A stretch of DNA of 6,104 bases from NCBI GenBank assembly GCA_003541895.1, contig DPLR01000121.1, positions 1-6,104 of the forward strand, read 5' to 3'. Position 1 is the stretch's first letter; each line of letters begins with the position of its first letter. The notes beneath the pieces were generated by a model that worked only from the letters and a program-made list of their open reading frames with translations, did not search any database and was not told the origin of the DNA. This document shows positions 1 to 6,104 of this stretch, piece by piece. The DNA is from Cytophagales bacterium. Lineage in GTDB: Bacteria; Bacteroidota; Bacteroidia; Cytophagales; Cyclobacteriaceae. Position numbers and translations under genes: made by a program.

Positions 1-1487
1 AGCTTACACTCCGTACATTCCACGTGGGTGGTACTGCATCGAACATTGTGTCTGATGCAAACATTAAGGCGAAGTTCTCAGGAACAGTAGAGTTTGAAGG
101 AATTCGTACTGTTGATACTACTGATAAAGATGACAACAAGGTTCAAGTTGTGATGGGCCGTACAGGTGAAATCAGAATTCTTGATTCTGAAAAGCGTGTA
201 CTGATTACCAACAACGTTCCTTATGGTGCATTCCTTCGCATAAAAGATGGAGCTAAAGTAGAGAAGGGCGAAGAGCTTTGTTACTGGGATCCTTACAATG
301 CCGTGATCTTGTCTGAGTTTGATGGTGAGATTGGATATGAAGCCATTATTGAGGGCATCACTTATAAGGAAGAATCAGATGAGCAGACAGGCCACCGTGA
401 AAAGGTGATCACTGATACTCGCGATAAGACGAAGAACCCTGCAATCATTGTCAATGGTAAGAACGAAACCAAAGGATACAACATCCCTGTTGGTGCTCAC
501 TTAGCAGTAGATGCAGGAGAGAAAATTAAAGCAGGTCAAGTGCTTGCTAAGATTCCTCGTACCATGGGCAAGTCAAGAGATATTACGGGTGGTCTTCCAC
601 GTGTAACTGAATTATTCGAAGCGCGTAATCCATCGAACCCAGCTGTCGTTTCTGAAATTGATGGCGTGGTGACTTACGGTGGTATCAAGCGCGGTAATCG
701 TGAAATCTTCATCGAGTCGAAAGACGGAGTGCAGAAGCGTTACTTAGTTCCTTTGTCTAAACACATCCTTGTTCAGGACAACGACTTCGTAAGAGCTGGT
801 CAACCATTATCTGATGGTGCGATCACTCCTTCTGATATCTTGTCGATCAAAGGACCGACTGCGGTCCAAGAATATTTGGTGAACGAAATTCAGGAAGTAT
901 ATCGCTTGCAAGGTGTGAAGATCAATGATAAGCACATCGAAGCAATCGTAAGTCAGATGATGCAGAAAGTGGAGATCATCGATTCGGGTGATACTACCTT
1001 CTTGCCTGGCGAATACGTTGATAAGTTTGAATTCCGCGAAGTGAATGACTTGATCCTCGATAAGAAAATTGTGTTGGATTCTGGTGACTCGAACAAATTA
1101 AAAGTTGGTCAGCTGATCACCGGTCGTGAATTGCGCGATGAGAATTCTTCATTGAAGAGAAAAGACCAGAAGACGGTTGAGGTGCGCGATGCATTGGCTG
1201 CGGTTTCAAGACCAACATTGCAAGGTATCACTCAAGCATCGTTGAAAACGGAAAGTTGGTTGAGTGCTGCATCGTTCCAGGAAACTACAAAAGTGTTGAG
1301 CGAAGCTGCTATCCGCGGAAAAGCCGATCAACTCATGGGCTTGAAAGAGAACGTGATCGTTGGTCACTTGATCCCTGCAGGTACAGGTCAGCGTGAGTAT
1401 GAAAACTTGATTGTTGGTTCTGAGGAAGAATACCAACAATTAATGAACGCCCCTGAACGCAAACGCGAAAGAGAGTTACAAGACTAA
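1..1487 (+). CDS. rpoC: DNA-directed RNA polymerase subunit beta' (C-terminal part)
   Basis: This is the C-terminal part of the beta' subunit, which forms much of the RNA polymerase active centre. The frame is open from base 3 ([13 protein letters not shown]) with no start in the window, so the gene continues upstream; bases 1-2 finish a preceding codon. FHVGGTAS is the N-terminal arm of the trigger loop, and [16 protein letters not shown] (about 582-629) is the returning arm. The roughly 180 residues between them match the position of the SI3-type sandwich-barrel insertion known from E. coli beta', which many bacteria lack. Downstream are the conserved blocks [15 protein letters not shown] (about 898-942), ASFQETT (about 1270-1290) and [17 protein letters not shown] (about 1338-1388). 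The protein ends in a short charged tail, [10 protein letters not shown], before TAA at 1485-1487. No frameshift or damage is seen. In Bacteroidota this gene normally closes the rplKAJL-rpoBC cluster, and the next gene fits that. Identification is secure. Confidence 0.98.
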   Translation, partial: LTLRTFHVGGTASNIVSDANIKAKFSGTVEFEGIRTVDTTDKDDNKVQVVMGRTGEIRILDSEKRVLITNNVPYGAFLRIKDGAKVEKGEELCYWDPYNAVILSEFDGEIGYEAIIEGITYKEESDEQTGHREKVITDTRDKTKNPAIIVNGKNETKGYNIPVGAHLAVDAGEKIKAGQVLAKIPRTMGKSRDITGGLPRVTELFEARNPSNPAVVSEIDGVVTYGGIKRGNREIFIESKDGVQKRYLVPLSKHILVQDNDFVRAGQPLSDGAITPSDILSIKGPTAVQEYLVNEIQEVYRLQGVKINDKHIEAIVSQMMQKVEIIDSGDTTFLPGEYVDKFEFREVNDLILDKKIVLDSGDSNKLKVGQLITGRELRDENSSLKRKDQKTVEVRDALAAVSRPTLQGITQASLKTESWLSAASFQETTKVLSEAAIRGKADQLMGLKENVIVGHLIPAGTGQREYENLIVGSEEEYQQLMNAPERKRERELQD

Positions 1488-1491
1488 TTAT

Positions 1492-1568
1492 TCAATTAGC
1501 CAATAATGTCAATTAGCCAATGAGAAATACATTGGCTAATTTGCTTTATAAGGATATTGGCTAATTGA
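1492..1568. repeat. Four-arm direct/inverted repeat between rpoC and the DUF3467 gene
   Basis: Four copies of one motif fill this spacer. Arm A (1492-1505) reads TCAATTAGCCAATA and arm B (1509-1522) TCAATTAGCCAATG, a direct repeat with a 17-base period. Arm C (1530-1541, CATTGGCTAATT) is the exact reverse complement of 1511-1522. Arm D (1555-1568, TATTGGCTAATTGA) is the exact reverse complement of arm A. B and C can form a 12-bp stem with a 7-base loop, nested inside a 14-bp A-D stem. Because the arms are near-identical, A-C (11 bp) and B-D (13 bp) pairings are also possible. The first six bases of a related arm, CTAATT, also occur over the rpoC stop codon (1484-1489). The repeat structure is read directly. 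Whether it is an RNA regulatory element, a terminator or a small inserted palindromic repeat is not known. Confidence 0.85.
1511..1549 (+). terminator. Possible weak intrinsic terminator or attenuator after rpoC
   Basis: The inner hairpin (1511-1522 pairing with 1530-1541, loop AGAAATA) is a perfect 12-bp stem followed by TTGCTTTAT, a short interrupted T-rich stretch. It lies 23 bases after the rpoC stop and 47 bases before the DUF3467 start, so it could reduce readthrough into that gene. The stem has only four G/C pairs and the T-tract is broken by GC, so termination would be weak. It could equally be an mRNA-stabilising or processing hairpin. Confidence 0.3.
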
Positions 1569-1596
1569 TTATTGATTTATCGAAAAATTAATTCTT

Positions 1597-1923
1597 ATGG
1601 CAGAAGACAAAAACAATCCGCAACAGCAGAACCAAATCAACATTGAGCTTTCGGAAGAAATAGCTGAAGGTGTGTATTCTAACCTCGCGATGATTGCTCA
1701 CTCAAACAGTGAATTTGTTATCGACTTCATTCGGTTGATGCCCGGTGTGCCGAAAGCAAAAGTGAAATCACGCATTGTAATTACGCCCGAACACGCCAAG
1801 CGTTTGCTTGCGGCATTGAAAGACAACATCAGCAAATACGAGGCAAGCTTCGGCCCGATCAAGCAAACCAACGACTTGCCACAGTTTCCCATGAATTTTG
1901 GCGGCACGATGGGAGAGGCTTGA
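1597..1923 (+). CDS. DUF3467 family protein
   Basis: A 108-residue cytoplasmic protein with no signal peptide or membrane segment. It has a polar Gln/Asn-rich start (MAEDKNNPQQQNQ), then the core recognisable from DUF3467 proteins: INIELSEEIAEGVYSNLAMI at about residues 14-33, HSNSEFVIDFIRLMPGVPKA at 35-54, and VKSRIVITPEHAKRLLAAL (about 56-75). The tail is rich in Pro/Gly/Met. The family has no established biochemical function; its pattern of short beta strands plus one amphipathic helix suggests a small alpha/beta domain (inference). Its place directly after rpoC is typical of Bacteroidota and suggests co-transcription with, or a role near, RNA polymerase, but this is unproven. The ATG at 1597 is preceded by the A-rich GAAAAATTAATTCTT and no Shine-Dalgarno sequence, which is normal for the phylum. 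The spacer before it carries the four-arm repeat, which could modulate its expression. No in-frame damage is visible. Confidence 0.9.
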   Translation: MAEDKNNPQQQNQINIELSEEIAEGVYSNLAMIAHSNSEFVIDFIRLMPGVPKAKVKSRIVITPEHAKRLLAALKDNISKYEASFGPIKQTNDLPQFPMNFGGTMGEA

Positions 1924-2534
1924 TTCTTCAATAATGAATCGGTGTGACAAACAGAATAAATTTTTTCTTTGGTTATATCTGGTTTAGAATCTGTAAAGTC
2001 TAAAGGAAAGAGGATCGTAGGGGAATCACTGGATCTGCATTTCTCGCATTTGCGCAATCGCTTCTTGTAATGGAATTGATACTCCACATAACAAAGCTGT
2101 GGGTAGAACAAGAGATTATGTCGAAATATTCGAAGCAAGGGAGTTATGTAGAAGGTTTGCTTTTGCTGTCTTTGACTTTGGTAAATAGTAAATTATATGG
2201 CAAGAAATACAATTTCTTTTATGAGCGTTGGAAGTTGGAATCTAGAATGGAGTCCTTTATTTAAGGATTATTAGTTATTGCGTTCTTAATTTTGCCAATA
2301 GTGATCATTTTGCAAACTGTAAAATTTGGCCCAAAGAAATAAGCTAAAAATTCTGGCTAGGAATATCTTTTTTATCTCGCCAACTAAATCTCACTTCTGA
2401 TTCCTACTATCAAGGAAAAATATCTGTTTTCTCAAATTTATTTTTCTGTTTTGTCCTGAAGTCAACAAATCACACTACATTTTTCTTTATCCACTTTACA
2501 GAAATTGCCTTCGAAGAATTAGCTATTTTTGTTT
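1924..2534. other. Roughly 610-base AT-rich spacer without a convincing gene
   Basis: No recognisable gene, RNA or mobile element was found here. A minus-strand open stretch (about 1920-2138) could encode a Lys/Cys-containing peptide with the pair KCEKC, but it lacks an ATG, runs into the antisense of the DUF3467 gene and matches no family I know. A plus-strand stretch at 2070-2264 (64 codons) is also unrecognised. Just after the DUF3467 stop there is a 5-bp GATTC/GAATC inverted repeat, with a T-run only about 25 bases later, which is too loose to call a terminator. The 3' part (about 2265-2530) is strongly AT-rich and probably holds the promoter region of the alcohol dehydrogenase gene. The length is unusual next to the tight spacing elsewhere in the window and could reflect a decayed gene. 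Confidence 0.6.
2505..2531 (+). promoter_or_regulatory. Possible Bacteroidota-type promoter for the alcohol dehydrogenase gene
   Basis: TATTTTTG at 2524-2531 fits the Bacteroidota -7 consensus TAnnTTTG, and a TTG at 2505-2507 may serve as the -33 element. The spacing of 16 bases is a little short of the usual 17-20 or so. The G of the -7 box lies only three bases before the ATG at 2535, so any transcript would be leaderless or nearly so. Such short motifs arise by chance in AT-rich DNA, so this is tentative. Confidence 0.25.
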
Positions 2535-3683
2535 ATGACCTTCGATAAAATTTATCAATACAATTTCCCAACCACCATACGGTTTGGTGCTGGCGCTGTT
2601 AATGAGCTAGCTGACTATCTCATCAAGAATAATTTATCCAAGCCTTTAGTAGTTACCGATCCAACGGTGGCTCAACTCAGTTTTTTCAAAGCCATCATCG
2701 GTGATTTGAAGAAAAAGAATTTGTCGGTGGAGGTTTTTCACGACACCCACAAAAACCCGGTGAAGTCGGATGTGTACAAGGGAACGGATGTTTTTGATCA
2801 AACGAAAAGAGATTCAATCATTGGTATTGGCGGAGGAGCTGCACTCGATGTTGCACGATCGATTGTCTTAAGAGTAAATCACCGCGAAGATCTTTTTAAA
2901 TACGATGACCTCATTGGTGGCGATGTGTATGTTACGAACGATGTTCCACATTTCATTACCATTCCAACGACAGCTGGAACAGGAAGTGAGGTTGGCCGCA
3001 GTGCCATTATTGCAGACGATGAAACTCATCAAAAGAAAATTCTTTTTTCACCAAAGCTATTAGCAAAAATTGTTTTTGCAGACCCGATGCTTACCATGGA
3101 ATTGCCTCCCTTCATAACGGCAGCCACAGGCATGGATGCACTCACCCACAACATGGAAGCTTACTTGGCAAAGATGCCGCATCCTCTATGTGAAGGTATT
3201 TCTCTCGAAGGAATTTCTTTGATCAGTCAATCGCTGGAGAAAGCGACAAACAAACCTGACATTGAATCACGCAGCAAAATGTTGATCGCTTCATTGATGG
3301 GTGCGGTTGCTTTTCAAAAAGGGTTAGGCGTTGTTCATTCGCTTGCTCATCCGCTTTCGTCTTTGCTTGATACGCACCACGGGTTGGCCAATGCAGTGAA
3401 TATTCCTTATGGAATGGAATTCAATGTGGGTGGATTTGAAACTAAATTCAAACGCATTGCACGAACGCTCGAACTGAAAGAAGAAACAGGCGCGGCTGTT
3501 GTAAACTATTTATTCGACTTGAATTCAAGAATAAATATCCCGCATAAACTTCGCGACATAGGTGTGAAGCAAGAACACGTTGAAACACTAGCAGATTTGG
3601 CCATCGCGGATTTCGCACATCCAAATAATCCGAAACCAGTAAGCCGCGAAGATTTTAAGCAGCTCTATTTAAAAGCGCTTTAG
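2535..3683 (+). CDS. Iron-containing (group III) alcohol dehydrogenase
   Basis: A 382-residue NAD(P)-dependent alcohol dehydrogenase of the Fe-ADH family, soluble and cytoplasmic, expected to interconvert an alcohol and an aldehyde. Its length matches the family (FucO is about 383 residues). The N-terminal half is the dinucleotide-binding domain, with GIGGGAALDVAR (97-108) and TTAGTGSEVGRSA (145-157). The C-terminal helical domain carries the metal ligands D201 and H205 (GMDALTHNMEAY), H268 (VVHSLAHPL) and H282 (HHGLANA). Their spacing (4, 63 and 14 residues) is the same as D196/H200/H263/H277 of E. coli FucO as I recall it, so an active metal site is likely. The ATG at 2535 gives MTFDKIYQYNFPTTIRFGAGA, the usual family N-terminus; an in-frame TTG two codons earlier (2529) is less likely. 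The gene stands alone on its strand and ends within the stop codon of the convergent methyltransferase gene. The substrate cannot be read from the sequence; the aldehyde dehydrogenase nearby makes an aldehyde-related role plausible. Confidence 0.95.
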   Translation: MTFDKIYQYNFPTTIRFGAGAVNELADYLIKNNLSKPLVVTDPTVAQLSFFKAIIGDLKKKNLSVEVFHDTHKNPVKSDVYKGTDVFDQTKRDSIIGIGGGAALDVARSIVLRVNHREDLFKYDDLIGGDVYVTNDVPHFITIPTTAGTGSEVGRSAIIADDETHQKKILFSPKLLAKIVFADPMLTMELPPFITAATGMDALTHNMEAYLAKMPHPLCEGISLEGISLISQSLEKATNKPDIESRSKMLIASLMGAVAFQKGLGVVHSLAHPLSSLLDTHHGLANAVNIPYGMEFNVGGFETKFKRIARTLELKEETGAAVVNYLFDLNSRINIPHKLRDIGVKQEHVETLADLAIADFAHPNNPKPVSREDFKQLYLKAL

Positions 3684-4531
3684 TTCGGTTTCATGAAAGA
3701 ATATCGGTAGTAATACCGTGTATGGTCTTTCAGGTTGGAGTGAAACTTAGATCCGACAACACCGGCAAATTCACAGAATAATTTTTGCCAACGTGCGGGA
3801 ATTAATTTTTGAATCCGTTCGCGCTTGGCAGGGTCTTCAGCTTCTATTGCTCTAACTACATTATCCGAAATATTTTCTTCGCTCAATTTTTTCAGGCCGC
3901 AGTCGCGGAGTTGTTGTTGCAGCAGTTCAAAATCTTTTGCGTACCGAAAATCGACCATTAAGAAATAACCGCCCGGCTTGAGTACACGTTTCACTTCGCT
4001 TAAAAATTTTGCTACATCTCCATACGCATGGCACGACTCTACATTAATCACTACGTCCACACTATTGTCTGCCAGTGGAAGTGATTCAGCACTGCCTTGA
4101 ATGAATTTTAAATTGGGCAGTTGATGAATTTTGTTCGCCAAGTCAACTGCGTGATGGGCGAGATCAAGACCAGTGTATTGTAAGGGCTTCATGGTTGCTG
4201 CAATGTGCCTTGCACCACCTCCGCGTCCACTGCCCACTTCAAGAACAGTCTTCCCTTCAATTTGCGTTTTCAAGGCGAGGTAATGATACATTCGCAAAGG
4301 ATAAACTTGTAACGGTTCTTTATCCAATTTTAATGTGGGCTCATCAGCATTGGGCATGTAGCCATAATTCATAAAATGCCAGTCCTCAGCGGGAACGTAT
4401 TTCGCTAAATATTCGTAAGTAATTTTTGAATTTAACCGCCTAAACCAAGGTTGGTTCTTAAAAGGGGATAAGAGGGTTTTGATAAACACGACAGATGTTT
4501 TTAGGTTAGGTATTTGGGTATTACGATGCAA
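3680..4531 (-). CDS. Class I SAM-dependent methyltransferase
   Basis: A soluble methyltransferase with a Rossmann core in its middle. Motif I, the SAM-binding loop, is VLEVGSGRGGGA (residues 96-107, counted from the TTG at 4531). The acidic strand-2 end is YTGLDL (119-124), SAESLPLADNSVDVVINVES spans 147-166, and the post-core strand is VKRVLKPGGYFLMVDF (180-195). N- and C-terminal extensions (about 1-80 and 200-283) flank the core. From memory, the core and flanks (for example the GGGA loop, VVINVES-H and the closing aromatic stretch YYYRYSF) resemble mycobacterial phthiotriolone dimycocerosate methyltransferase-type proteins; the substrate here is unknown and a lipid or small hydrophobic acceptor is only a guess. 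The start is uncertain: there is no ATG before residue 54, so TTG at 4531 or GTG at 4489 (residue 15) must be used, and the N-terminal similarity favours one of these. It is divergent from the hydrolase gene (61 bases apart) and convergent with the dehydrogenase gene, with a 4-base overlap. Confidence 0.88.
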   Translation of the reverse strand: MHRNTQIPNLKTSVVFIKTLLSPFKNQPWFRRLNSKITYEYLAKYVPAEDWHFMNYGYMPNADEPTLKLDKEPLQVYPLRMYHYLALKTQIEGKTVLEVGSGRGGGARHIAATMKPLQYTGLDLAHHAVDLANKIHQLPNLKFIQGSAESLPLADNSVDVVINVESCHAYGDVAKFLSEVKRVLKPGGYFLMVDFRYAKDFELLQQQLRDCGLKKLSEENISDNVVRAIEAEDPAKRERIQKLIPARWQKLFCEFAGVVGSKFHSNLKDHTRYYYRYSFMKPN

Positions 4532-4545
4532 GGGTAAGTAAATAT

Positions 4546-4575
4546 TTTGTGAATAAATAGCCCTTGCTTACTTTG
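4546..4575 (+). promoter_or_regulatory. Possible promoter of the hydrolase-aldehyde dehydrogenase unit
   Basis: In the 61-base divergent spacer, TTTG at 4546-4549 and TACTTTG at 4569-4575 are separated by 19 bases. This resembles the Bacteroidota -33 (TTTG) and -7 (TAnnTTTG) pair with good spacing, although the -7 box is one base shorter than consensus. Transcription would begin near 4580-4584, giving a leader of about ten bases before the ATG at 4593. No matching promoter was recognised for the divergent methyltransferase gene. Confidence 0.4.
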
Positions 4576-4592
4576 TACTACTGAATGGGCCA

Positions 4593-5282
4593 ATGAAGAA
4601 GAAAATTGTGATCGGCATTACGGATTGCGAGAAGTATCCGAACTATGAAAAGTGGATATTGGCAGAACCTGATGTGGAAGTGATTCAGTTGGGGCATTCC
4701 TTTTCAAATCTGGATGATGTTAAAAAATGTGATGGAGTTTTGATCACAGGAGGAGATGACGTTCATCCTAGATTTTATGGAAGCAGCGAAACCCACTACC
4801 CCAATGCCCCCGATGAATTTGTAGAAGATCGCGATGAGTTTGAGATACAAACTTTTTTAAAAGCGCAAGAAAATAATTTGCCCGTGCTGGGCATTTGCCG
4901 AGGCCTGCAATTAATCAATTGTATTTTAGGAGGAACGTTGCAGCAAGACTTAGGTGAACTGAATAAAATTCATAAGCGCGTTTCAAAGGACGATAAAATC
5001 CATCCGGTTAAAATCAGTGCGAACTCTTTGCTTCGTGAAATTTCACAAGTGAATCAAGGCGAGGTAAATAGCTCACACCATCAAGCCATTGATAAATTGG
5101 CAAGCAACTTAAAAATAAATTGCCAGGCGATGGATGGAACCATTGAAGGAGTCGAGCGAACAGGTCGTCCATTTTTATTAGCCGTACAGTGGCACCCTGA
5201 AAGGATGTTAGACCAAGACAGTCCACTGTCGAAAAATATTAAGAATGCTTTTTTGGAAAGTGTTAGAAAACTGAAATCATGA
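4593..5282 (+). CDS. Class I glutamine amidotransferase-like hydrolase (peptidase C26, gamma-glutamyl-GABA hydrolase type)
   Basis: A 229-residue cytoplasmic enzyme of the peptidase C26 family, whose members cleave gamma-glutamyl amide bonds; E. coli PuuD releases GABA from gamma-glutamyl-GABA. The catalytic triad is visible: the nucleophile C102 in LGICRGLQLIN (99-109), and H201 and E203 in VQWHPE (198-203). Further family signatures are LITGGDDVHPRFYG (50-63), ILGGTLQQDL (111-120) and NSSHHQAI (159-166). The protein is somewhat shorter than PuuD (about 254 residues). Most of the loss is near the N-terminus, where the usual stretch between the first strand and the GG-D-V-P motif is compressed. 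It starts at ATG 4593 (MKKKIVIGIT), only about 18 bases after a possible promoter, with no Shine-Dalgarno sequence. Its TGA overlaps the ATG of the aldehyde dehydrogenase (ATGA at 5279-5282), so the two are very likely co-translated. A PuuD-like activity fits this partner, but another gamma-glutamyl substrate is possible. Confidence 0.9.
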   Translation: MKKKIVIGITDCEKYPNYEKWILAEPDVEVIQLGHSFSNLDDVKKCDGVLITGGDDVHPRFYGSSETHYPNAPDEFVEDRDEFEIQTFLKAQENNLPVLGICRGLQLINCILGGTLQQDLGELNKIHKRVSKDDKIHPVKISANSLLREISQVNQGEVNSSHHQAIDKLASNLKINCQAMDGTIEGVERTGRPFLLAVQWHPERMLDQDSPLSKNIKNAFLESVRKLKS

Positions 5283-6104
5283 AAATTGTAAATCCCACTA
5301 CCGAAGAAATCATCAAAGAACTTCAGGAAGATGATCAGCGATCGATCTATAAAAAATTTGCCGAATTAAAATCAGCTCAGCTTGCGTGGAGTAAGACTTC
5401 TCTTCAAAATCGAATAAAAATCATTCAGCAGTTTGCCGAACTTTTAAAATCGGATATTGAATCATTGGCGCTGGTGCTCACCTCGGAAGTTGGTAAACCC
5501 TTGCAGCAATCGCGTAACGAAATCAATGGAGCTTGTGCCCGCATCCAGTGGCTTGCCTCCAATGCCGAAAAATATTTTTCGGACGAGGTGATGATTCAAG
5601 AGAAAAATCTCACTGAAAAAATTTCGTACGAACCCCTTGGTGTTGTCTGCAATATATCTGCGTGGAATTATCCGTACCTCGTGGGCGTAAATGTCTTTGT
5701 TCCCGCTTTGCTTGCAGGAAATGCGGTGATGTACAAACCTTCCGAGTATTCTTCACTTACCGGTTTAGAAATTGAAAAATATTTAAAAAAAGCAGGCGTG
5801 CCTGCGTCTGTTTTTCATGTGGCCATTGGTGCAAAAGAAGTGGGTGAAATTTTATTGGCCACTCCGTTCGATGGTTATTTCTTCACCGGCTCTTACAAAA
5901 CCGGAAAATATATTTATGAAAAAGTAGCGCCCAAGATGGTGCCTTGCCAGTGCGAATTGGGAGGCAAAGATCCGCTCTATGTTGCTGATGATATTGCCGA
6001 TGTGAAGTCGGTAGCTGCTGGCACGGCCGATGGCGCATTTTATAACAACGGACAGAGGTGTTGCGCTGTGGAGCGGATTTATGTGCACGAAAAAATCTAT
6101 GATA
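5279..6104 (+). CDS. NAD(P)-dependent aldehyde dehydrogenase (N-terminal part, cut by window end)
   Basis: An open frame from ATG 5279 to the right edge gives the first 275 residues of an aldehyde dehydrogenase; the family usually has about 450-490. It oxidises an aldehyde to the acid with NAD(P)+. Visible motifs are NPTTEE at the start, EVGKP (70-74), NISAWNYPY with N130, the cofactor-binding GNAVMYKPSE with K153, FFTGSYKTGK (201-210), the general base E226 in ELGGK, and NNGQRCCAVERIYVH with the nucleophile C261 followed by a second Cys. All catalytic residues seen so far are intact. The N-terminus is short, as in E. coli Sad-type succinate-semialdehyde dehydrogenases, with no leading strand before the NP motif. 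The start overlaps the stop of the hydrolase gene by four bases, so the two form one unit. Next to a PuuD-like hydrolase, gamma-glutamyl-aminobutyraldehyde (PuuC role) or succinate semialdehyde (Sad role) are the leading substrate candidates. This is inference; sequence alone gives only the family. Confidence 0.95.
   Translation, partial: MKIVNPTTEEIIKELQEDDQRSIYKKFAELKSAQLAWSKTSLQNRIKIIQQFAELLKSDIESLALVLTSEVGKPLQQSRNEINGACARIQWLASNAEKYFSDEVMIQEKNLTEKISYEPLGVVCNISAWNYPYLVGVNVFVPALLAGNAVMYKPSEYSSLTGLEIEKYLKKAGVPASVFHVAIGAKEVGEILLATPFDGYFFTGSYKTGKYIYEKVAPKMVPCQCELGGKDPLYVADDIADVKSVAAGTADGAFYNNGQRCCAVERIYVHEKIYD

Noticed and set aside
1206..1439. Minus-strand open frame antisense to the end of rpoC
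   Set aside because: It lies wholly opposite highly conserved rpoC blocks and has no recognisable protein character.
1768..1950. Second minus-strand open frame opposite the DUF3467 gene
   Set aside because: A short shadow of the real gene in another frame with no protein-like features.
1922..1967. GATTC/GAATC inverted repeat followed by a T-run after the DUF3467 gene
   Set aside because: The stem is only 5 bp and the T-run lies about 25 bases further on, so it does not form a proper intrinsic terminator.
1698..2138. Minus-strand open frame of about 146 codons with a Cys pair (KCEKC)
   Set aside because: It needs a TTG start, runs through the antisense of most of the DUF3467 gene, and matches no family; kept only as a possible remnant in the spacer note.
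2070..2264. Plus-strand open frame of 64 codons
   Set aside because: No family resemblance, no start context and AT-rich low-information composition; likely chance.
2287..2294. TAATTTTG matching the -7 promoter consensus
   Set aside because: No TTG/TTTG at a suitable distance upstream and about 240 bases from the next gene; probably chance in AT-rich DNA.
5014..5226. Minus-strand open frame opposite the hydrolase gene
   Set aside because: Entirely antisense to the conserved C26 hydrolase, including its HPE motif region; no independent support.
5852..6088. Minus-strand open frame opposite the aldehyde dehydrogenase
   Set aside because: Antisense to the ELGGK and catalytic-Cys region of a clear aldehyde dehydrogenase; a shadow.

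Overview
The window looks like a chromosomal segment of a Bacteroidota bacterium, probably from the Cytophagia/Cytophagales side. That placement is inferred from three things: rpoC followed directly by a DUF3467 gene, an arrangement familiar from this phylum; AT-rich spacers whose start codons lack Shine-Dalgarno sequences; and possible TAnnTTTG-type promoters. No mobile element, tRNA, rRNA or CRISPR array is visible.

Layout. (1) Bases 1-1487 are the C-terminal third of rpoC (RNA polymerase beta'), cut by the window's left edge. (2) Bases 1488-1596 are a short spacer almost filled by four copies of one 12-14 base motif, two direct and two inverted. It could fold as a nested double hairpin and may act as a terminator or attenuator. 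(3) Bases 1597-1923 encode a small DUF3467 protein. (4) Bases 1924-2534 are about 610 bases without a convincing gene, ending in a possible promoter very close to the next start. (5) Bases 2535-3683 encode an iron-containing (group III) alcohol dehydrogenase with all four metal ligands. (6) Bases 3680-4531, minus strand, encode a class I SAM-dependent methyltransferase whose stop codon overlaps that of the dehydrogenase. (7) Bases 4593-5282 encode a class I glutamine amidotransferase-like (peptidase C26, PuuD-type) hydrolase. (8) From 5279 to the right edge lies an aldehyde dehydrogenase, translationally coupled by an ATGA overlap and truncated by the window.

How they may work together. The first part is the end of the conserved rpoBC transcription/translation cluster. 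The last two genes form a clear two-gene unit. A gamma-glutamyl-GABA hydrolase-like enzyme next to an aldehyde dehydrogenase recalls the gamma-glutamylated putrescine route (PuuC/PuuD) or GABA/succinate-semialdehyde metabolism, though the substrates are not proven here. The iron alcohol dehydrogenase could handle a related aldehyde/alcohol pair, but it is not co-transcribed with them. The methyltransferase lies between on the other strand and has no evident functional link.

No clearly new multi-gene system was found. The most unusual feature is the four-arm repeat between rpoC and the DUF3467 gene.
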